Below, piece by piece: positions 60,887-64,000 of a stretch of DNA of 64,000 nucleotides (position 1 is its first letter; each line of letters begins with the position of its first letter). The stretch is taken from NCBI GenBank assembly GCA_018881555.1, contig JACAXG010000050.1, forward strand, positions 1 to 64,000. The letters are read 5' to 3'. The stretch is from Amblyornis subalaris (Eukaryota; Chordata; Aves; Passeriformes; Ptilonorhynchidae). The notes beneath the pieces were generated by a model. It was not told where the DNA came from, searched no databases, and was given only the letters and a program-made list of their open reading frames with translations. Made by a program: the position numbers and the translations under genes.

Positions 60887-60894
60887 TATATAAG
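60887..60894 (+). promoter_or_regulatory. LTR TATA box
   Basis: TATATAAG, about 15 bases after an inverted CCAAT box and about 165 bases before the first AATAAA. This fits the LTR model. Confidence 0.6.
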
Positions 60895-61051
60895 GCCTTG
60901 TAGAAAAAAATAGAGAGCTTTTGGCTACCTCGACTGCTGCTGCAGGGACATCCATACCTGCTACCGCTGCTATTGCTGCTATTGTTACTGTAACTGCTGC
61001 TGCTTTTGATAGTAGAGATGTTGTTCGCACGTTTCTACTGTCTCACCCTTC

Positions 61052-61080
61052 AATAAATATGAGACTGATTCAGCAATAAA
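61052..61080 (+). terminator. LTR polyadenylation signals, two AATAAA
   Basis: AATAAA at 61052-61057 and again at 61075-61080, about 50 to 80 bases before the CA end at 61131. Confidence 0.6.
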
Positions 61081-61131
61081 TCATCTCCATGACATCTCTC
61101 AGTCATCCCAACCCCTATAATCCCGGCAACA

Positions 61132-61830
61132 GGTGCTGCACAGAATCAGTACATGAGCAAAACATGACAATCTGATCATGTAAAAGAGCTACTTTTTTGA
61201 ATAGCAACCAAAATGCATGTCATCCAAAATACAACTTAGAGGTAACCTGCAAGCATCTAGTAAGTGAAAGAGAGATCTAGTCTGATTATACTAGAAGTAG
61301 TGCAAATATAAAGGGCAAAAAATGGTTGAGTTTACCAACAATTGTCTATAATCTAAAGGATGCAGCAGAAAACTTACACGACCCAATGCCCAGGTGCCCA
61401 TTCATTTACTACAGGCTGCCTGGAAGCAGTTGACATAAATGCTGTCAGAAATAGGAGATTCATCTGTAGAATCCAGACTCTCATCTCTCACAGAGTTCAG
61501 AGGTGGTTGCATTCAGTGGCCTTGCTGGCTGTAATTAGTAAGGGAAAGCAAATAAATAAATATTTTTTATCTTTTTTTTCCCCCAACTCTGCATAAAATC
61601 CAGATATATGGTTGAACAGTGGGAGATGATAAACTTTCAAAGGGCCCATTTATATCTTTGTCTTGGTGTGTTTACAGAAGTCTAAGGACACCAATTAGTA
61701 CTGAGAACATATTCCTGTTCTTAAAAGTAAATGCTCTCTTAAATAAAATATTTAGTAAGCATTGATCATAAAATTAATTCAAAGGCATAGTCAAGTGTTT
61801 ATATCTCTTAACTATCTAAGAATTGTTCAT
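61132..61830. other. Unique sequence, no gene seen
   Basis: No gene or repeat family recognised. The 78-codon frame at 61360 has no known domain. Confidence 0.5.
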
Positions 61831-61945
61831 ATGGGAAAAGACCCCTAAGATCCTCAGGTTCAACCATTACCCTATCATTGCCATGATCACCACTAAACCA
61901 TGTCCCTGTTTAGCAGATGGATGGTTAATCACCACAAACACTCAC
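61831..61945 (-). mobile_element. CR1 LINE 3' UTR fragment
   Basis: The plus strand reads GGAAAAGACCCCTAAGATCC, then GGTTCAACCATTACCCTATC, then CACTAAACCATGTCCCT. This is the complement of the 3' end of a CR1 subfamily different from the copy at 5864. The terminal octamer tail is not visible and no coding sequence remains. Confidence 0.82.
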
Positions 61946-61993
61946 GGATTAAGCAGCCCCATATAAAGATTCATTTTGTCTGTAAGAAGAAAA

Positions 61994-61995
<2 letters not shown>

Positions 61996-62043
<48 letters not shown>

Positions 62044-62086
62044 GTTATTGTTATTATTATTATTGTTATTATTATTATTATTATTG
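61996..62086. repeat. (ATT)n microsatellite with GTT interruptions
   Basis: About 30 trinucleotide units. The first half is pure ATT; the second half has three GTT variants. It encodes the isoleucine/valine run in the plus-strand frame across it, which is an artefact. Confidence 0.95.
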
Positions 62087-64000
62087 CAAAAACCTGTGTC
62101 CTAAATTCAAACTGTGCTTCCTTCATTTGGAAAGCTCATTAATGAAGCCAAACAGGTAAATTAGTTTGCTTTTTCTTTATTTCCATGTGCTTTTTCATTT
62201 CAATTAGCTAAACCTCCCTTCCTTAACCTTCTTAAGTAACTATCCTATTTTTAGTTTTGTTATCATTTAATTGTAGCTACAATTAAATTGAGATGGGAGT
62301 TGGTTAAAAGCAAACACAAAACCCGTGGAGAGGCTTCAAGAAACAAATAATTGTAAAAGCAATGAACAACATCAAACAACCTGACATGGGAACAAATGTT
62401 CTTATATATCAGTTTGGCTCTTAATTCTCTATACCAACATAACATGACATAGGATGATCATTAATGTCAGAAATGGCTAAATTCTAGACGTTAATGTCTT
62501 CCTCAAAAAGCAGGAGTTATCCTTTCAACATTATAGAAAAACAGTGCTTTAAGGAAAGTCAAGGGGTTGTTTGTTTTCTACATAGTCACAGGGACCACCC
62601 CTCTGAATATTTTTGCAACAGCTTTTACTTAACTATTACATAAGCAAACTAATTTTGTCTGTTGTGTCTGTTGCCACTGAGAAATAGAGTCAAATATGAT
62701 CAAACTAGATGAAAGGGAGTTTGCTTTCCTGGCAAGATAACTTCATAGGAAGGCAGGAAGGAGGGCAGGAAGGCAGGAACCCAACTGGGACCCTTCCACC
62801 CTGTATTTTTGTGCTTCTATTCTAAGTTTGTACTCTTAGCAGGTCATTGGTATTGAAACCAGCTCTTAAATATTATGCTTGAAATTCAGGCTTATAGTGC
62901 TTCATGCAGGGGTGTGGGACAAGAGAACTAACTCATGAATTGTTGTGACTGACAAAAGGAAAACAAGACTTAACAGTGATAGAGTTTAGGCTATACACAC
63001 TCTAGACGTATCCCCAAGGGAGACATTTTAAGCTTTTCAAAGAGTGCTTGGATTCTGTTTGTGAGATAATCTAATACAGAATTTTATGCCTGTGTTATTC
63101 ATACTCTGGGTATATTGATTCTTTTGTGCTTAGAAGTCATAAACTATATTTTGTTACTTATGGTTTATGAGCAACTAGCTGCAAAAGGGAAAAATTCTAT
63201 GTGTAAAACTCAGGGGATGCAGCCTTAGTTCCACTTAAATGATTTTAACCTGCAGCATCCACACAGGTGTAGGTCATAGAATGTTTTTAGGAATCAGGCC
63301 AAAAGAATTCCAACTTATCTACTGGGATGAAATTCTCAAATAACAGGAGCTGATGTGAAAACTCAAAATCTGGAAACAAAAGAAATACGAGCAAGTGGGA
63401 AGAAAATAATGGCTTGTGAGCTGAGGGGCTGCAGAGAGATTCTCTTCAGCTTCTGCTGAAACAAGAATCTCAAGCACAACTCTGGATATGACCTAAACCA
63501 AAACCAATTCCCCTAGCTAATCACAGTGGTTTGGAGCCTCACTAGTAGCTATGGTTAGTGTATAAGAGCTTTTTCATTAATCTTCTGTTGACAATATTGG
63601 GAGTTTTTATATTGTAAGGACTGGATGTCTTTGAAAAAAACCTCACGACCACAAAAAAGAATGCAGACTGACTTTGGACTATACTTAATGAAGAGAAAAA
63701 TCAGAGACAGAAGCAAAGTCAAGCCCACTAATCTGAGAAGCATTACTTCTTAAGTTAGCCAGTTAGGACACTTAAGAAACAAAGGCAGAAATTAGGTGAG
63801 GTACCATGGAAATTTTTGCGTGACAGGACTGTACAGCATCCTGTATAGATATTTCTGTTCCAGTATGCTAACAAGCCTAAGCTATGGGGAACTTGTGTTT
63901 CCTGATGTTATTGCTTATATGCCTAGAAGTAATAATATTTTTAAGCATTTATGTGACAATGTATTTTCCCAGGCATATTTCAAATTAGAAACCTCTAATT
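62087..64000. other. Unique AT-rich sequence to window end, no gene seen
   Basis: No gene or transposon recognised. A short GGAAGGCA/GGAAGGAG array occupies about 62748-62780. Confidence 0.5.
62748..62780. repeat. GGAAGGCA short tandem repeat
   Basis: About four imperfect 8-bp units, ending GGCAGGAACC. Confidence 0.8.

Larger units (their letters stand above)
60540..61131 (+). mobile_element. ERV LTR, plus strand (left boundary uncertain)
   Basis: The promoter layout on the plus strand includes inverted CCAAT boxes (ATTGG at 60832 and 60872), a TATA box TATATAAG at 60887-60894, and two AATAAA signals at 61052-61057 and 61075-61080. The end is CCCGGCAACA at 61131. The transcribed part contains a GCT/GTT-rich trinucleotide stretch at 60936-61012. 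No PBS or gag-like sequence follows, so it is probably a solo LTR. The left end could not be fixed and no target-site duplication was found. The 110-codon minus-strand frame over it is antisense and Ala/Val-rich because of the trinucleotide run. Confidence 0.7.

Noticed and set aside
60698..61030. 110-codon minus-strand Ala/Val-rich frame starting MRTTSLLSKAAAVTV, resembling a signal peptide
   Set aside because: It is antisense to a plus-strand LTR and its hydrophobic stretch comes from the GCT/GTT triplets.
60446..61136. GGTGC as target-site duplication around the plus-strand LTR
   Set aside because: GGTGC occurs at about 60449 and after 61131, but the sequence after the left copy does not begin with TG, so it is not a credible LTR start.
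61900..62142. 80-codon frame with a long isoleucine run
   Set aside because: Produced by (ATT)n; the flanking residues come from a CR1 fragment and unique DNA.
1..64000. CRISPR arrays, bacterial operons, phage or toxin-antitoxin systems
   Set aside because: No spaced direct repeats, no clustered long ORFs with ribosome-binding sites, and repeats are clearly vertebrate.

Overview
This window looks like noncoding nuclear DNA from a bird, either intergenic or intronic. It is AT-rich. Both strands are closed by frequent stop codons, and the longest ATG-initiated frame is 162 codons, which lies antisense over repeats. I find no protein-coding gene, no convincing exon, no rRNA or tRNA gene and no prokaryotic system. 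The bird assignment rests on repeats. CR1 LINE pieces are the dominant retroposons; they are truncated at their 5' ends and end in the short ATTCTATG-type tail. There are also several endogenous retroviral LTR-like blocks of avian type and almost no SINEs. A songbird is plausible from the young solo LTR, but that is inference.

Layout. Bases 1 to about 350 are the U5/R end of a minus-strand ERV LTR, possibly cut exactly at the window edge. Bases 2642-3497 are a complete, CpG-rich solo LTR on the minus strand with a perfect 5-bp target-site duplication and a readable promoter. A decayed MIR-type SINE lies at 4131-4300. A minus-strand CR1 carrying the broken C-terminus of its reverse transcriptase ORF lies at 5864-6502. 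Small CR1 tails lie at 12203-12270, 37294-37455, 47111-47215 and 61831-61945. Older LTR-like blocks sit near 15466, 22058 and 27345. Two plus-strand CR1 fragments sit at 28125 and 29360. A very old CR1/L3-type LINE spans about 57300-58971. A plus-strand LTR ends at 61131. The rest is unique AT-rich sequence with microsatellites, notably (TA)n near 30 kb, (CTTT)n at 53.6 kb and (ATT)n at 62.0 kb.

Nothing here works together as a genetic system. What can be read is a layered insertion history. The MIR and L3-like LINE are the oldest, then the ordinary CR1 fragments and decayed LTRs, then the CpG-rich LTRs at 1 and 2642, which look youngest. The most unusual local features are the 37-bp tandem array inside the transcribed part of the solo LTR, a 46-bp segment present twice 1.36 kb apart next to the (CTTT)n tract, and a 2-kb block with strong strand asymmetry around 40-42 kb that encloses a short open island. 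TE identities come from recalled consensus patterns, not database searches, so family names are kept general.
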